Part shown: in pieces, positions 24,930 through 32,674 of the stretch
Position numbering within the stretch: position 1 is the first letter of the stretch
How the letters are laid out: every line of letters begins with the position of its first letter
From: Bog-159 sp963707465
GTDB taxonomy: Bacteria > Acidobacteriota > Terriglobia > Bryobacterales > Bryobacteraceae
DNA length: 64,000 nt
Direction: 5' to 3'
Assembly (NCBI GenBank): GCA_963707465.1
Contig: CAVPQK010000024.1
Coordinates: 1,116,001 to 1,180,000 of the forward strand
Notes under the pieces: model-generated
What the model was told of the DNA's origin: nothing
The model's input: the letters and a program-made list of their open reading frames with translations, nothing else
Database searches by the model: none
Made by a program: the position numbers and the translations under genes

Positions 24930-26342
24930 CTATGTTTCGGCTTTTTCCGGCTTTTCGGGCTTTTCCGGTTTTTCCGGTTTCTCCGGCTGTTCCGGCTGAT
25001 CGGTGTCGAAACCGGCCTTGCGCACCGTGACGGTGCCCCGCTCGGTGGCCACGTGGATACTCGCGCCCTGCCCGACAGTCCCTTTCACCGATGCCGAGCG
25101 TCCATCGGTCTCCTTTTGCAGGGGCGATCCGAAATCGTTCACCGCCTCGCCGTGATCCGTGGTGGCCACCAATTGGAACGCCGCTTTATCCGGCAGCACC
25201 AGGCTGATCTGCCCGCTGCGCGACCGCGCGTCGATCTTGGCCAGCGGCATGTGCTTGGGCTGCAGCTCGATATCGCCGCGCTCCGTTTCCAGATCGAGCG
25301 AATTGCTGAAGTCTTCGATCTTCACATCTTTCGATTTCGTCGTCAAATGCACCGGCCCCACCAGGTTATTGCCGTTCAGCTCTCCCAGATCCATGCTGAT
25401 TTGTCCGGGCAGCGAGGCCACCAGCAGGTCCGTATTGGGCGATTCGAAATGCAGCGGCTTAGCCACATTCTTGAATTCCAGGTTGCCCGAATAGGAGCCA
25501 TTAATAGTCACCTGTCCGGCGATATTTTCCAGCTCGATATCCGAGCCTTTGCCCTGCAAATCCAGATTGCCTTTCAGGTCCACCGCGCGCACCAGGTCGC
25601 TCCGCTGCAACTCCACGCGCGCGCTGCCGCCAATCTTGTTCAGCCGCACATCGCCGCGGTCGGCCTGCACCTCCACGCCGCCGGTCACTTCACTGACGTC
25701 GTAGTCGCCATTGTTGCCGTGTACTTCCACGCTCACCCGGCTCGGCACCGTGATCTCCAGGTCTTCCGAGATCCTGCCGCTGGTCGGATTGTGGTCCTGG
25801 TTGGTGCGCACCGTGATGGTGTCGCCTTGCGTCACGATCTCGAGCGGCGTGCCGTCGTTGCCGCGGTCCGCCTCGGTCTGGTTCATGGCCTGGATGGTCT
25901 TGCGCCCGGAAACCTTGACGTCGGTCGTATCGGCCCCCACCACCTTCAGGTTGCCGCGCGTATTCTCGAACACCACGCGGGCGATGCCGGCGGCCGGTTT
26001 CTGGTCTCCCACGCTGTAATCGTAGTGCTCGCCGAAAGCCTCCCACGCGGGCCGGAAGTGGACGCCGTGGTTATGCGCCTCGAAAGCGCCCCATCCGATG
26101 AAGCAGATGAAAACGATCAACACCACTTCTCCGCCGCTCAGTCCCGATACGTATTGCAGGCTGCCCCGGAAATAATCCACCAGCACTTCCACCAGCCGCA
26201 GCGCCCCCCACACGATCAGCAGAATCGGCCAATACTGCGCCAGCAGGTCGAAGAGCTGGATGTCCGGCCGGAGATTGTAGACCAGGAATGCGGCTCCCGC
26301 CAGGATCAGCACGATAGGGCCGGTCACCGAGCGGCGTCTCAT
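24930..26342 (-). CDS. LiaF-like DUF4097 membrane protein
   Basis: A 470-residue membrane protein. Three hydrophobic segments at the N-terminus (VTGPIVLILAGAAFLVYNL, YWPILLIVWGALRLVEVL, VVLIVFICFIGWGAF) resemble the LiaI/LiaF transmembrane domain. A long DUF4097-type beta-solenoid follows (about 100-440), with repeats such as ENTRGNLKVVGADTTDV, DRGDVRLNKIGG and ETERGDIELQ. The C-terminus is a PEKPEKPEK repeat (about 455-468). In Firmicutes, LiaF-type proteins restrain envelope-stress sensing; here it ends an ECF-sigma operon. It overlaps the upstream small gene by 4 bases. Confidence 0.82.
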   Translation of the reverse strand: MRRRSVTGPIVLILAGAAFLVYNLRPDIQLFDLLAQYWPILLIVWGALRLVEVLVDYFRGSLQYVSGLSGGEVVLIVFICFIGWGAFEAHNHGVHFRPAWEAFGEHYDYSVGDQKPAAGIARVVFENTRGNLKVVGADTTDVKVSGRKTIQAMNQTEADRGNDGTPLEIVTQGDTITVRTNQDHNPTSGRISEDLEITVPSRVSVEVHGNNGDYDVSEVTGGVEVQADRGDVRLNKIGGSARVELQRSDLVRAVDLKGNLDLQGKGSDIELENIAGQVTINGSYSGNLEFKNVAKPLHFESPNTDLLVASLPGQISMDLGELNGNNLVGPVHLTTKSKDVKIEDFSNSLDLETERGDIELQPKHMPLAKIDARSRSGQISLVLPDKAAFQLVATTDHGEAVNDFGSPLQKETDGRSASVKGTVGQGASIHVATERGTVTVRKAGFDTDQPEQPEKPEKPEKPEKPEKAET

Positions 26343-26563
26343 CGCGCGCCTCCGGCTCCGGTCCCCGACGGCGGCGCCCCGGCGGACGGTACTGCAGTGG
26401 TGCGTCCCAGCAGGCTCAGCAGTCCGAACACGATCAGCAGCACGGGCCAGGTCTGATGGAAGCCGTAGTTCGTAAAGTTGTTCAGCGCGAACAGCGCGCC
26501 CAGCGTGATCAGCGTGATCGGCCAGCGAATGGCCCGCACCAGGTTCACATCGTTAGCGTTCAT
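26339..26563 (-). CDS. Small LiaF-TM-like (DUF5668) membrane protein
   Basis: A 74-residue protein with two transmembrane helices (WPITLITLGALFALNNF and TWPVLLIVFGLLSLLG) separated by a short polar turn, typical of the LiaF transmembrane/DUF5668 unit. The tail is Pro/Gly-rich. It overlaps both neighbours (11 bp with the upstream gene, 4 bp with the downstream one), so it is translated as part of the envelope-stress operon. It probably assembles with the two larger LiaF-like proteins. Confidence 0.75.
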   Translation of the reverse strand: MNANDVNLVRAIRWPITLITLGALFALNNFTNYGFHQTWPVLLIVFGLLSLLGRTTAVPSAGAPPSGTGAGGAR

Positions 26564-27263
26564 GGCGCACCTCTGGCCCCACCGGGCTTCCGCTGCCCTC
26601 CACCCGCACGTAAAGCATGTAAGCGCCCGCCAGGATCAGCAGCACGGGCCAGTATCGCAACAGGTAGCGAAGTTGAATTACATCCATGGTATTCAGCAGC
26701 AGCAGCACGCCCAGCCCGATCAGCGTCACCGCGCCGGCCGGAAACCCGCTGCGCCGGCCATGCACATCCAGAATGCTGGAGAACTCGTCCACCGGCTCGC
26801 CCGCCCGGCGTTTACGCGCGGTGTGATACGCCTCCAGCGCCATGTACACCACCCACACGCCGATCATGATGCCGAACAGCGGCTCCAGGTCGCCCGCCGT
26901 GCCCGAGCTGGTGATCGAAACCAGCAGTCCGAAGATGATCGCATGCACCAGCCCCTTCGCATATTGGCCGTTGTAAATGGCGCCCACTCCGGGAATGAAG
27001 CCCAGCAGGCAGGCCAGGCCCGGCGAGACGTCGCTGGTAGCCGCAAAACCCGCGGCGGGTGGCGCGCCGGCCGCGGAGGCTGCCTTCTCCGCCATGCGGT
27101 CCACCACGGCCTGCCGGATGGCGCCTTCGATGGCGGCCGCCGGCGCATGCTCGTCGCAGAAAATGGTGCCTTGCGCGGTGCGCTTGCAGTCGTTGCAGAG
27201 CGCCTTACCGCAGGCGCGGCAATAGGCCACGGCGGGTATTTCGGAATGGTTGAAGCAATTCAT
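26553..27263 (-). CDS. B-box zinc finger / LiaF-TM membrane protein
   Basis: A 236-residue protein. Residues 1-45 form a B-box-like zinc finger: MNCFNHSEIPAVAYC then CGKALCNDCK and FCDEH, giving the alternating Cys/His set. A linker precedes membrane segments around GLACLLGFIPGVGAIYNGQYA, LVHAIIFGLLVSI, IMIGVWVVYMALEAY, and two DUF5668-like helices at the end (VTLIGLGVLLLL, YWPVLLILAGAYMLYV). ATG 27263 was chosen because the zinc finger starts there; the upstream in-frame leader is basic and lies inside the anti-sigma gene. A cytoplasmic zinc sensor on a membrane anchor is a reasonable guess. Confidence 0.78.
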   Translation of the reverse strand: MNCFNHSEIPAVAYCRACGKALCNDCKRTAQGTIFCDEHAPAAAIEGAIRQAVVDRMAEKAASAAGAPPAAGFAATSDVSPGLACLLGFIPGVGAIYNGQYAKGLVHAIIFGLLVSITSSGTAGDLEPLFGIMIGVWVVYMALEAYHTARKRRAGEPVDEFSSILDVHGRRSGFPAGAVTLIGLGVLLLLNTMDVIQLRYLLRYWPVLLILAGAYMLYVRVEGSGSPVGPEVRHER

Positions 27264-27280
27264 AACATTTTCCCCTGACT

Positions 27281-27874
27281 CTAGTGGGACACGCCTCCCG
27301 GCTTGTCCTCGGTTCCCTTCACGGGCAGCCGGTGCGTGTCCGCCGGCTTTGGTTCTTCTTCCTGCTGCTGCTGCCACTCGTGCAGTTTGGATTGAATCTG
27401 GTAAACCACCTTCAGACTCTCGTAAAACTTAACTGTGCGCTGCCAGCTTCGGTACGTGCGATCCTCAAGCGATGCCCACACCTGCCCCGGCGCCAGGTCC
27501 GACGCCCGCAACTGGCGCGCCGGCGCGACGAATCGCGCCAACATCGCAAACGACAGGATCGTCATCGCCATTCCCATGGCGAAGCGCGGCTGCAGGATCG
27601 GATGCAGCGCCTTGCGGAACCAGCTCTTCGCGCCCGTCGTGGCGTTCTTGGCATTGGCCCAGGGAGCCTGGAATAGCAGCCGGGTCATCAACTCCGGCGG
27701 AGGCTCCACCTCGGCCGCGCGCTCCATGAATCCCACGGCGGCGGCTCCGTCGCGAGCCAGTTCGGCGCAATTCTGGCAGCCGGTCAGATGCTGCTCGACC
27801 AAAGTTCTGGCGTCCGGCCCCAGTGTGCCGTCAACGTAGTCGCAGATAAGATTTTCGAGCTCCGCGCACGTCAT
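27281..27874 (-). CDS. Zinc-finger (ZAS) anti-sigma factor
   Basis: A 197-residue anti-sigma factor. The N-terminal ZAS/zf-HC2 domain has the His-x3-Cys-x2-Cys signature in HLTGCQNC (about 29-36) plus the upstream Cys at 3. It binds the ECF sigma factor encoded just upstream. One transmembrane helix follows (MGMAMTILSFAMLARFV, about 99-115), with an extracytoplasmic tail rich in Gln/Glu (HEWQQQQEEEP). The gene overlaps its sigma factor by 4 bases (ATGA), the usual arrangement for a co-translated sigma/anti-sigma pair. Confidence 0.88.
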   Translation of the reverse strand: MTCAELENLICDYVDGTLGPDARTLVEQHLTGCQNCAELARDGAAAVGFMERAAEVEPPPELMTRLLFQAPWANAKNATTGAKSWFRKALHPILQPRFAMGMAMTILSFAMLARFVAPARQLRASDLAPGQVWASLEDRTYRSWQRTVKFYESLKVVYQIQSKLHEWQQQQEEEPKPADTHRLPVKGTEDKPGGVSH

Positions 27875-28524
27875 GCCAGTACCTTCTGCTTTCGCAATAC
27901 CCGGGCCAGTTCGGCCCGGCCCCGGTTCAGCCGGGACTTCACGGTTCCCTCCGGAATCCGCAGGATGCCCGCGATTTCCCGGTATTCCATCTCCTGCAGG
28001 TCGCGCAAAATCACCGCCTCGCGCAACTCCGGCGACAGCTTCTGCAAGCCCGCCTGCAAAATCTCGCTGGCCTCGCGGCCCACCACAATCGATTCAGGCC
28101 GGGACCCCGCCGAGACCGATTCCTCGACCCGGGGAAGTTGTTCCTCGATCGAATCCGTCACCCGCTCCTGCCGCGTGCGCCGGTAATTATCGATCAGCAA
28201 GTTGCGCGTCAGCCGCGCCAGCCAGGTGGTAAAAGCGCCTTCCGCCGCCCGGAACGATTTCAGCGTCCGGTAGACCCGCAGGAACACCTCCTGCGTCAGA
28301 TCCTGCGCCTCCCCATCTTTTCCCGTAAAACGATAGCACAACCCGTAAACCCGCCGTGTGTGCGTTCGGACCATTTCTTCCCAAGCGGATTCGTCGCCGC
28401 TGAGGCACCGTTCCACCAGGCTGTGATCGAGGTCCAAACTCTGTTTTACCCAAAATTGGCCGCCGTTGTCCGTTCTTTCTCCAAACGGAGCGCCTGAAAC
28501 CATCGCCAGCGCCGCGGCCGCCAT
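27871..28524 (-). CDS. ECF RNA polymerase sigma factor
   Basis: A 217-residue extracytoplasmic-function sigma factor. Region 2 spans about 40-105 (VYGLCYRFTGKDGEAQDLTQEVFLRVYR holds the core-binding and -10 recognition parts). Region 4 spans about 150-205, with the helix-turn-helix YREIAGILRIPEGTVKSRLN. ATG 28524 was chosen: it has a GAGGG ribosome site and its 30-residue lead is of normal length. It heads a five-gene operon with anti-sigma and LiaF-like membrane genes, so it probably responds to envelope stress. The first 79 bp overlap the tail of the upstream GloVer-repeat reading frame. Confidence 0.9.
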   Translation of the reverse strand: MAAAALAMVSGAPFGERTDNGGQFWVKQSLDLDHSLVERCLSGDESAWEEMVRTHTRRVYGLCYRFTGKDGEAQDLTQEVFLRVYRTLKSFRAAEGAFTTWLARLTRNLLIDNYRRTRQERVTDSIEEQLPRVEESVSAGSRPESIVVGREASEILQAGLQKLSPELREAVILRDLQEMEYREIAGILRIPEGTVKSRLNRGRAELARVLRKQKVLA

Positions 28525-30011
28525 ATTTCCCTCGTCTCCTCCCAAATGCTTACAGTTAAAGAAACGAGGCTTTCCCCCGATAGGTTCATTTTTTCCTTCA
28601 GCTTGGAGGGCGGGCAATCTTGCCCGCAGCCGGCTTTTAGCCGGCCTATGGCAGCACCTGGTAAGCCGTGTTGCTCAAAAGTAGCCTCAGCCGTAGTCAC
28701 CTGGACCGTCCCGGTAGTCGCGCCCGCCGGTACGATGGCCGTCAGCCCCTGCGCTCCGAGGTTGGTGAATGCCGCCGCAGTGCCATTGAAGGTCACGCCG
28801 GTAATCGTGGCGCCCCTCAAGCTCGATCCGAGAATCGTGACCGTAGATCCGACCACCCCGTAGGCAGGGAGCGTCTTCAGGAACGGGCCAAGACCCATGC
28901 CCAGCCGGTAAATCGTTCCGTTTTGACTGGAGCCGCCGGAAGACGTCGTCCCGTAAAATGCCCCGTCGGTATGTTGCACCAGTCCGCCAACGGGCTGATT
29001 GCCGCCGGTACCCCCGAAGCTGTACACGATGGTGAAATCGCCCGAGGGGGTGATTTGATAGATCTCCCCCTCGCCGCCCGCGCCGCCGAAATACGTCGCC
29101 CCGTAGAAGTTCCCGTCGGTTCCCTGAGTTAATGTGGCCAGCGGGGCGCTGCCGCCAATTTGGTCGAAGCTATGCAAGGTCGTCAGCGTGCCGGTGGGGG
29201 TGATCCGGAAGACCGTACCGTCGTTGCCGGCCCCTTCCGCCGCCCCATAAAAATTCCCGTCGTTGCCCTGGATCAGCGCGCCGTACGGTAACCCACCGTC
29301 CCCGCTGCCACTGAAGCTGTACAGCGTGGTAAAGGCGCCGCCGAGGCTGATCGTGTAGATTGTGCCCTTATTGTTGGCGCCCCCGATCCAGGTTGTACCG
29401 TAAAGCAGGCCGTTGCTCCCCTGAACCAGTCCGGCGATCGGGGAAGCGCCGTCGCTGCCGCTGAAGTTGTGCACCGTTGTCAGGGTGCCGTCAGGCGTGA
29501 TTTTGAAGATCGTGCCAACCTGGCTGGTCCCGCCCTGGTTTGTGGTGCCGTAAAGCACGCCATTGAAAGCCTGGATCAGCGCGCCCTCCGGAGCCACACC
29601 ATCGGTGAAGACGAAGGTGTGCAGCGTCGCCAGCGCTCCCACCGGGGTAATACTGAATATCGTGCCTGCGCCGAAACCGATCGACGTTCCGTAGAGCAGT
29701 CGGTTGGGTGAGAGCATCAGAGCGGCCGCAGGGTCACCGCTGCCGTGGGGGTTGCTTAGGGTGAGCAGACTTGTCAGGGTGCCCCTGGGGGATATGCGGA
29801 ATATGGTGCCGGAGTTGTATGGGATCCCACCGTACTCCGTGGAGCCGTACAGTTGCGCGTCCATTCCCTCCACGAGGGATGCGGCGGGCCCTGAGCCATT
29901 GGTTCCGTTGAATTGCGCTAGCATCGTGAACACCTGTGCCGGGGAGGCAATGGCCGCAGCGCACAGCAGCAAGACCCAACCGGAAACGCGTATGATCACA
30001 TGAACCTCCAT
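28446..30011 (-). CDS. Exported GloVer-repeat protein with IPT/TIG domain
   Basis: A 521-residue exported protein. The signal peptide covers residues 1-25 (WVLLLCAAAIASPAQ). About seven GloVer repeats (TIGR03803 type) follow, each with the pattern GLVQGxxGxLYGTTxxGG...GTIFxIxPxGxLTTLxxF. An IPT/TIG-like Ig domain comes next (VVGSTVTILGSSLRGATITGVTF, about 388-440). Beyond about residue 445 the frame is translated from a REP-like element (IGRLKAGCGQDCPPS) and then from sigma-factor leader DNA. This tail of some 75 residues is probably a read-through after loss of the original stop. Confidence 0.85.
   Translation of the reverse strand: MEVHVIIRVSGWVLLLCAAAIASPAQVFTMLAQFNGTNGSGPAASLVEGMDAQLYGSTEYGGIPYNSGTIFRISPRGTLTSLLTLSNPHGSGDPAAALMLSPNRLLYGTSIGFGAGTIFSITPVGALATLHTFVFTDGVAPEGALIQAFNGVLYGTTNQGGTSQVGTIFKITPDGTLTTVHNFSGSDGASPIAGLVQGSNGLLYGTTWIGGANNKGTIYTISLGGAFTTLYSFSGSGDGGLPYGALIQGNDGNFYGAAEGAGNDGTVFRITPTGTLTTLHSFDQIGGSAPLATLTQGTDGNFYGATYFGGAGGEGEIYQITPSGDFTIVYSFGGTGGNQPVGGLVQHTDGAFYGTTSSGGSSQNGTIYRLGMGLGPFLKTLPAYGVVGSTVTILGSSLRGATITGVTFNGTAAAFTNLGAQGLTAIVPAGATTGTVQVTTAEATFEQHGLPGAAIGRLKAGCGQDCPPSKLKEKMNLSGESLVSLTVSIWEETREIWRPRRWRWFQALRLEKERTTAANFG
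28603..28651. repeat. REP-like double hairpin element inside GloVer 3' end
   Basis: It begins with the same 20 bases as the element at 7687 (TTGGAGGGCGGGCAATCTTG). The hairpins are GCGGGCAA-TC-TTGCCCGC and GCCGGCT-TTT-AGCCGGC. It sits exactly where the GloVer protein should have ended. Confidence 0.8.
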
Positions 30012-30282
30012 CGGCAGCCCCCATCATAAGCCGGCCGCATACTTCCCTGAGCGCTCTTTCCGAAGGTACGGTACTAACCCGCGACGGTGACGCCAGTCGC
30101 ACTCCCCGTCCACGCTGAAAACAAAAGCCCAAGGGCAATCCGCCCACCGGGTTTCCCCCTCGCCCCCGTGCGACACTCGCATCGGGTGGAACGGAAGATC
30201 CGGGGAGTGGCGACAGAGTGCAACTGATGCAACTGGAGTGCCCCCCAAAACCGCAGCTTGCTCGCGCTGCTTGATCACGCTG
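30012..30282. other. Intergenic region without a recognised gene
   Basis: A 271-bp stretch between the divergent GloVer gene and the HigBA promoter. I see no convincing reading frame with start and ribosome site, no tRNA-like structure and no copy of the repeats found elsewhere. Confidence 0.5.
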
Positions 30283-30311
30283 TTGCCCTTATGAGTAGTT
30301 TCTCATATAAT
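30283..30311 (+). promoter_or_regulatory. Strong sigma-70-like promoter of toxin-antitoxin module
   Basis: A -35 box TTGCCC (30283-30288), a 17-base spacer and a perfect -10 box TATAAT (30306-30311). The spacer carries an inverted repeat ATGAG-TAGTTT-CTCAT (30291-30306) that could be the operator for the HigA-like antitoxin. The -10 box overlaps the first possible ATG (30310), so the transcript would begin after it. Confidence 0.65.
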
Positions 30312-30672
30312 GGTGCGACGCTTGATTGAAAACGCAAGATCGGTTGCGTGGCTCGGTGACTCTCGCAAGCAGATAAAAAGCTTCCCGCCGGAAGTCCGGA
30401 GAACCATCGGGTCGGCGCTATACGACGCGCAGAAAGGCGAGAAGGCGCCGATCGCCAAGCCGTTCAAGGGCGTCGGCCGCGGAGTGTTTGAGATCGCGCT
30501 ACGGTTCGATTCTGATGCCTACCGGACGGTGTATGCGGTTCAGATTGGCAGGAGGGTCTACGTACTGCACGCCTTCCTGAAAAAATCCCGGCATGGGATC
30601 GCAACACCCAAGCCGGACGTTGATCTGATCAAGCAGCGCTACAGGCAAGCCGTGAACTTGGAGGGAGAATGA
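30310..30672 (+). CDS. HigB/RelE-like toxin
   Basis: Up to 120 residues, of the phage-derived Gp49/HigB-like toxin family, which cut mRNA on the ribosome. Characteristic stretches are VAWLGDSRKQIKSFPPEVR (about 13-31), KPFKGVGRGVFEIAL and YAVQIGRRVYVLHAFLKKS. ATG 30310 lies inside the -10 box. TTG 30322 (giving IENARSVAWLGDS) is a more likely, near-leaderless start and matches the normal family length. It overlaps the antitoxin gene by 4 bases. Toxin first, antitoxin second is the usual order for this class. Confidence 0.85.
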   Translation: MVRRLIENARSVAWLGDSRKQIKSFPPEVRRTIGSALYDAQKGEKAPIAKPFKGVGRGVFEIALRFDSDAYRTVYAVQIGRRVYVLHAFLKKSRHGIATPKPDVDLIKQRYRQAVNLEGE

Positions 30673-30995
30673 AAAAAGGAGCCGGATACGAAATCGGCAG
30701 CGGAAACGTGTTCGCCGACCTCGGGCTTGACGACGCCGACGAGCTGCTTACGCGCGCGCAGCTCGGACACACCGTTCGCCTGATCCTGAAGGCAAGGAAG
30801 CTCAAACAGCGCGAAATCGCCGGATTGCTCGGCATCGATCAGGCGGAGGTATCCAAGCTGATGAATGGTCAGTACCATCTTTTCGCCGAAGGGCGATTGT
30901 TTGCGTTCCTTAAGTCCCTTGATCAGAAGGTCACGATCCAGGTAAGCCGGCGACACAAAGGCGAACCCTATCAGGAGGTGTCGCTTGCGAGCTGA
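30669..30995 (+). CDS. HigA-like XRE antitoxin
   Basis: A 108-residue antitoxin with a HigA2/XRE-type helix-turn-helix at about 58-80 (LKQREIAGLLGIDQAEVSKLMNG), which should bind the operator upstream of the toxin gene. The N-terminus (YEIGSGNVFADLGLDDADEL) is the usual family lead. GAGGGAG precedes its ATG, and the toxin stop overlaps it. It probably neutralises the toxin and represses the pair. Confidence 0.88.
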   Translation: MKKGAGYEIGSGNVFADLGLDDADELLTRAQLGHTVRLILKARKLKQREIAGLLGIDQAEVSKLMNGQYHLFAEGRLFAFLKSLDQKVTIQVSRRHKGEPYQEVSLAS

Positions 30996-31084
30996 CCAAC
31001 GCGCTGCAACATAAATCCGAAGGCCCGGTAGCATTTCTGAACCCCCCGTGTTAGGCTCATTTCACTTGGAAGTGAGGCATTCCA

Positions 31085-32125
31085 ATTAAACGCAACTGGA
31101 AGTGGCTGGCGCTGGGTGCCGTCTGCCTGGCGGCAGCCGTCTGGCTGGTCCACCGCTTCCTCCAGAGCCGCGGCTTCGACTGGCGCGCTTTCGGCGCTAC
31201 CCTGCTGGCCTTGCGATGGTGGTGGCTGGCGGCGGCCAGCGGGTCGGTCTTGGCCGGCTACTACGGCCGGGCGTTGCGCTGGCGGGTGCTGATGCGCCCG
31301 GTGAAGCGGGATCCCAGCCTCTGGAACCTGTTTTCGGCCACCGTCATCGGCTTCACCGCCATCACCCTACTAGGTCGTCCCGGCGAATTCGTGCGCCCGT
31401 ATCTGATTGCCAGCAAAGAGAAGGTCTCCACTTCGTCGCAGATGGCCGCGCTGGTGCTGGAACGTATCTACGACGTCCTGACCGTGCTGGCCATCTTCGG
31501 CTTCGCGCTGGGCCGCGTGCGCCGCTCCGATGCGGCCTTGGGTCCGGCGCTTTCCTGGGTTTTCGCCACCGGCGGCTGGTTGGTGGGCGCACTGTCGATC
31601 GTAGTTTTGGCGCTGTTGGCCGCCTTCCGCCACTTTTCCGCCGCCATGCGCCGGCGCCTGCTGGACGCGCTGGCCGCCCTGCCGGAACAGCACTTCAAGC
31701 GCGCCGACCGCCTGATCACCGCTTTCGTGCAAGGCGTCGAATCCACCAAGAGCCAGAAAGCCATGCTGCTGGTCGTCTGGTACACCGCGATAGAATGGGC
31801 TACTATCGCCGTGACCGTGTTTTGCGTCATGCGCGCGTTTGGCGGCGCGCTCCACTTCGGATGGCTCGACGTCTTGATTTTCCTGGGTTTCCTGGCCTTC
31901 GGGGCGGTCGTCCAGATCCCCGGCGTGGGCGGTGGCACGCAGGTGGTGTCCGTGCTGGTCCTGACGCAACTTTTCCGCGTTCCCCTGGAGATTTCCACCA
32001 GTATCGCGCTGGTGCTTTGGTTCATCTCATTTGTAGTAGTTGTACCGGTGGGTGTGGCCCTGGCGCTGCACGAAGGCGTCCGCTGGCGCACTCTGAAGCA
32101 ATTGGAACCCGAGGTCAACGTATGA
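31085..32125 (+). CDS. LPG-synthase-TM/UPF0104 flippase-like membrane protein
   Basis: A 346-residue membrane protein of the lysylphosphatidylglycerol-synthase TM (AglD2/UPF0104) type, with about eight helices. The family motif is GRPGEFVRPYLIA (about 98-110), and VVQIPGVGGGTQ lies near 278. In the proper frame there is no ATG, GTG or TTG before TTG 31211, which would delete the first helix. The frame is open back to ATT 31085, giving a normal lead (IKRNWKWLALGAVCLAAA), and GTGAGG lies 7 bases before it. I therefore propose an ATT start. The stop overlaps nrdR (ATGA). Confidence 0.8.
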   Translation: MKRNWKWLALGAVCLAAAVWLVHRFLQSRGFDWRAFGATLLALRWWWLAAASGSVLAGYYGRALRWRVLMRPVKRDPSLWNLFSATVIGFTAITLLGRPGEFVRPYLIASKEKVSTSSQMAALVLERIYDVLTVLAIFGFALGRVRRSDAALGPALSWVFATGGWLVGALSIVVLALLAAFRHFSAAMRRRLLDALAALPEQHFKRADRLITAFVQGVESTKSQKAMLLVVWYTAIEWATIAVTVFCVMRAFGGALHFGWLDVLIFLGFLAFGAVVQIPGVGGGTQVVSVLVLTQLFRVPLEISTSIALVLWFISFVVVVPVGVALALHEGVRWRTLKQLEPEVNV

Positions 32126-32586
32126 AGTGCCCTTTCTGCAATCACATAGAAGATAAGGTCGTGGACTCGCGCGAGAGCCGCGAGGGGGACGCCATCCGCC
32201 GGCGCCGGCAGTGCCTGGGTTGCGAAAGGCGCTTTACCACCTACGAGCGCATCGACGAGGTGCCCTACATGGTCATCAAGAAGGATGGCCGCCGCGAGAA
32301 GTTCGATCGCCAGAAGGTGCTGCAGGGGCTGCTGAAAGCCTGCGAGAAGCGTCCCGTCGGCATGGGGAGGCTGGCGGAACTGGTCAACCAGGTGGAAGCG
32401 AAGGTCACCGATTCCGCCGACCGCGAGATATCTACTATAGAAATAGGAGAACAGCTCATGGATGCCCTCCGGGACCTGGACAAAATCGCCTACGTGCGAT
32501 TTGCCTCCGTCTACCGCGACTTTCAGGATGAACAGGCGTTTTTCAACGAGTTGAAGAACCTGATGCGGCATAAGGTTCCGTCGTAA
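32122..32586 (+). CDS. nrdR: Ribonucleotide reductase repressor NrdR
   Basis: A 154-residue NrdR, the zinc-binding, nucleotide-sensing repressor of ribonucleotide reductase genes. The N-terminal zinc ribbon has CPFC (3-6) and CLGC (31-34) with RRRRQ between them. The ATP-cone follows at about 49-139 (VIKKDGRREKFDRQKVLQGL). Length and order match the family. It overlaps the membrane-protein gene by 4 bases, and a possible rpoD promoter follows 60 bp downstream. No ribonucleotide reductase gene is in the window. Confidence 0.96.
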   Translation: MKCPFCNHIEDKVVDSRESREGDAIRRRRQCLGCERRFTTYERIDEVPYMVIKKDGRREKFDRQKVLQGLLKACEKRPVGMGRLAELVNQVEAKVTDSADREISTIEIGEQLMDALRDLDKIAYVRFASVYRDFQDEQAFFNELKNLMRHKVPS

Positions 32587-32645
32587 CCCCATTTAGCCCT
32601 GTTAATGTAACCAAAACAGTTCTGAAACATCTTTAAATATGGGAC

Positions 32646-32674
32646 TTAACTTTCCAAACGATCAGTGCTATCAT
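32646..32674 (+). promoter_or_regulatory. Candidate rpoD promoter
   Basis: TTAACT (32646-32651), 17-base spacer, TATCAT (32669-32674), in a locally AT-rich stretch that stands out from its surroundings. It would give a leader of about 120 bases before the rpoD start. Confidence 0.45.

Noticed and set aside
24924..26456. 510-codon plus-strand frame, starting with Phe/Arg/Leu repeats
   Set aside because: The reverse of the PEK repeat tail and DUF4097 gene.
31102..32121. Upstream extension of the nrdR frame
   Set aside because: It lies inside the flippase-like gene in another frame; NrdR starts at the zinc ribbon, ATG 32122.
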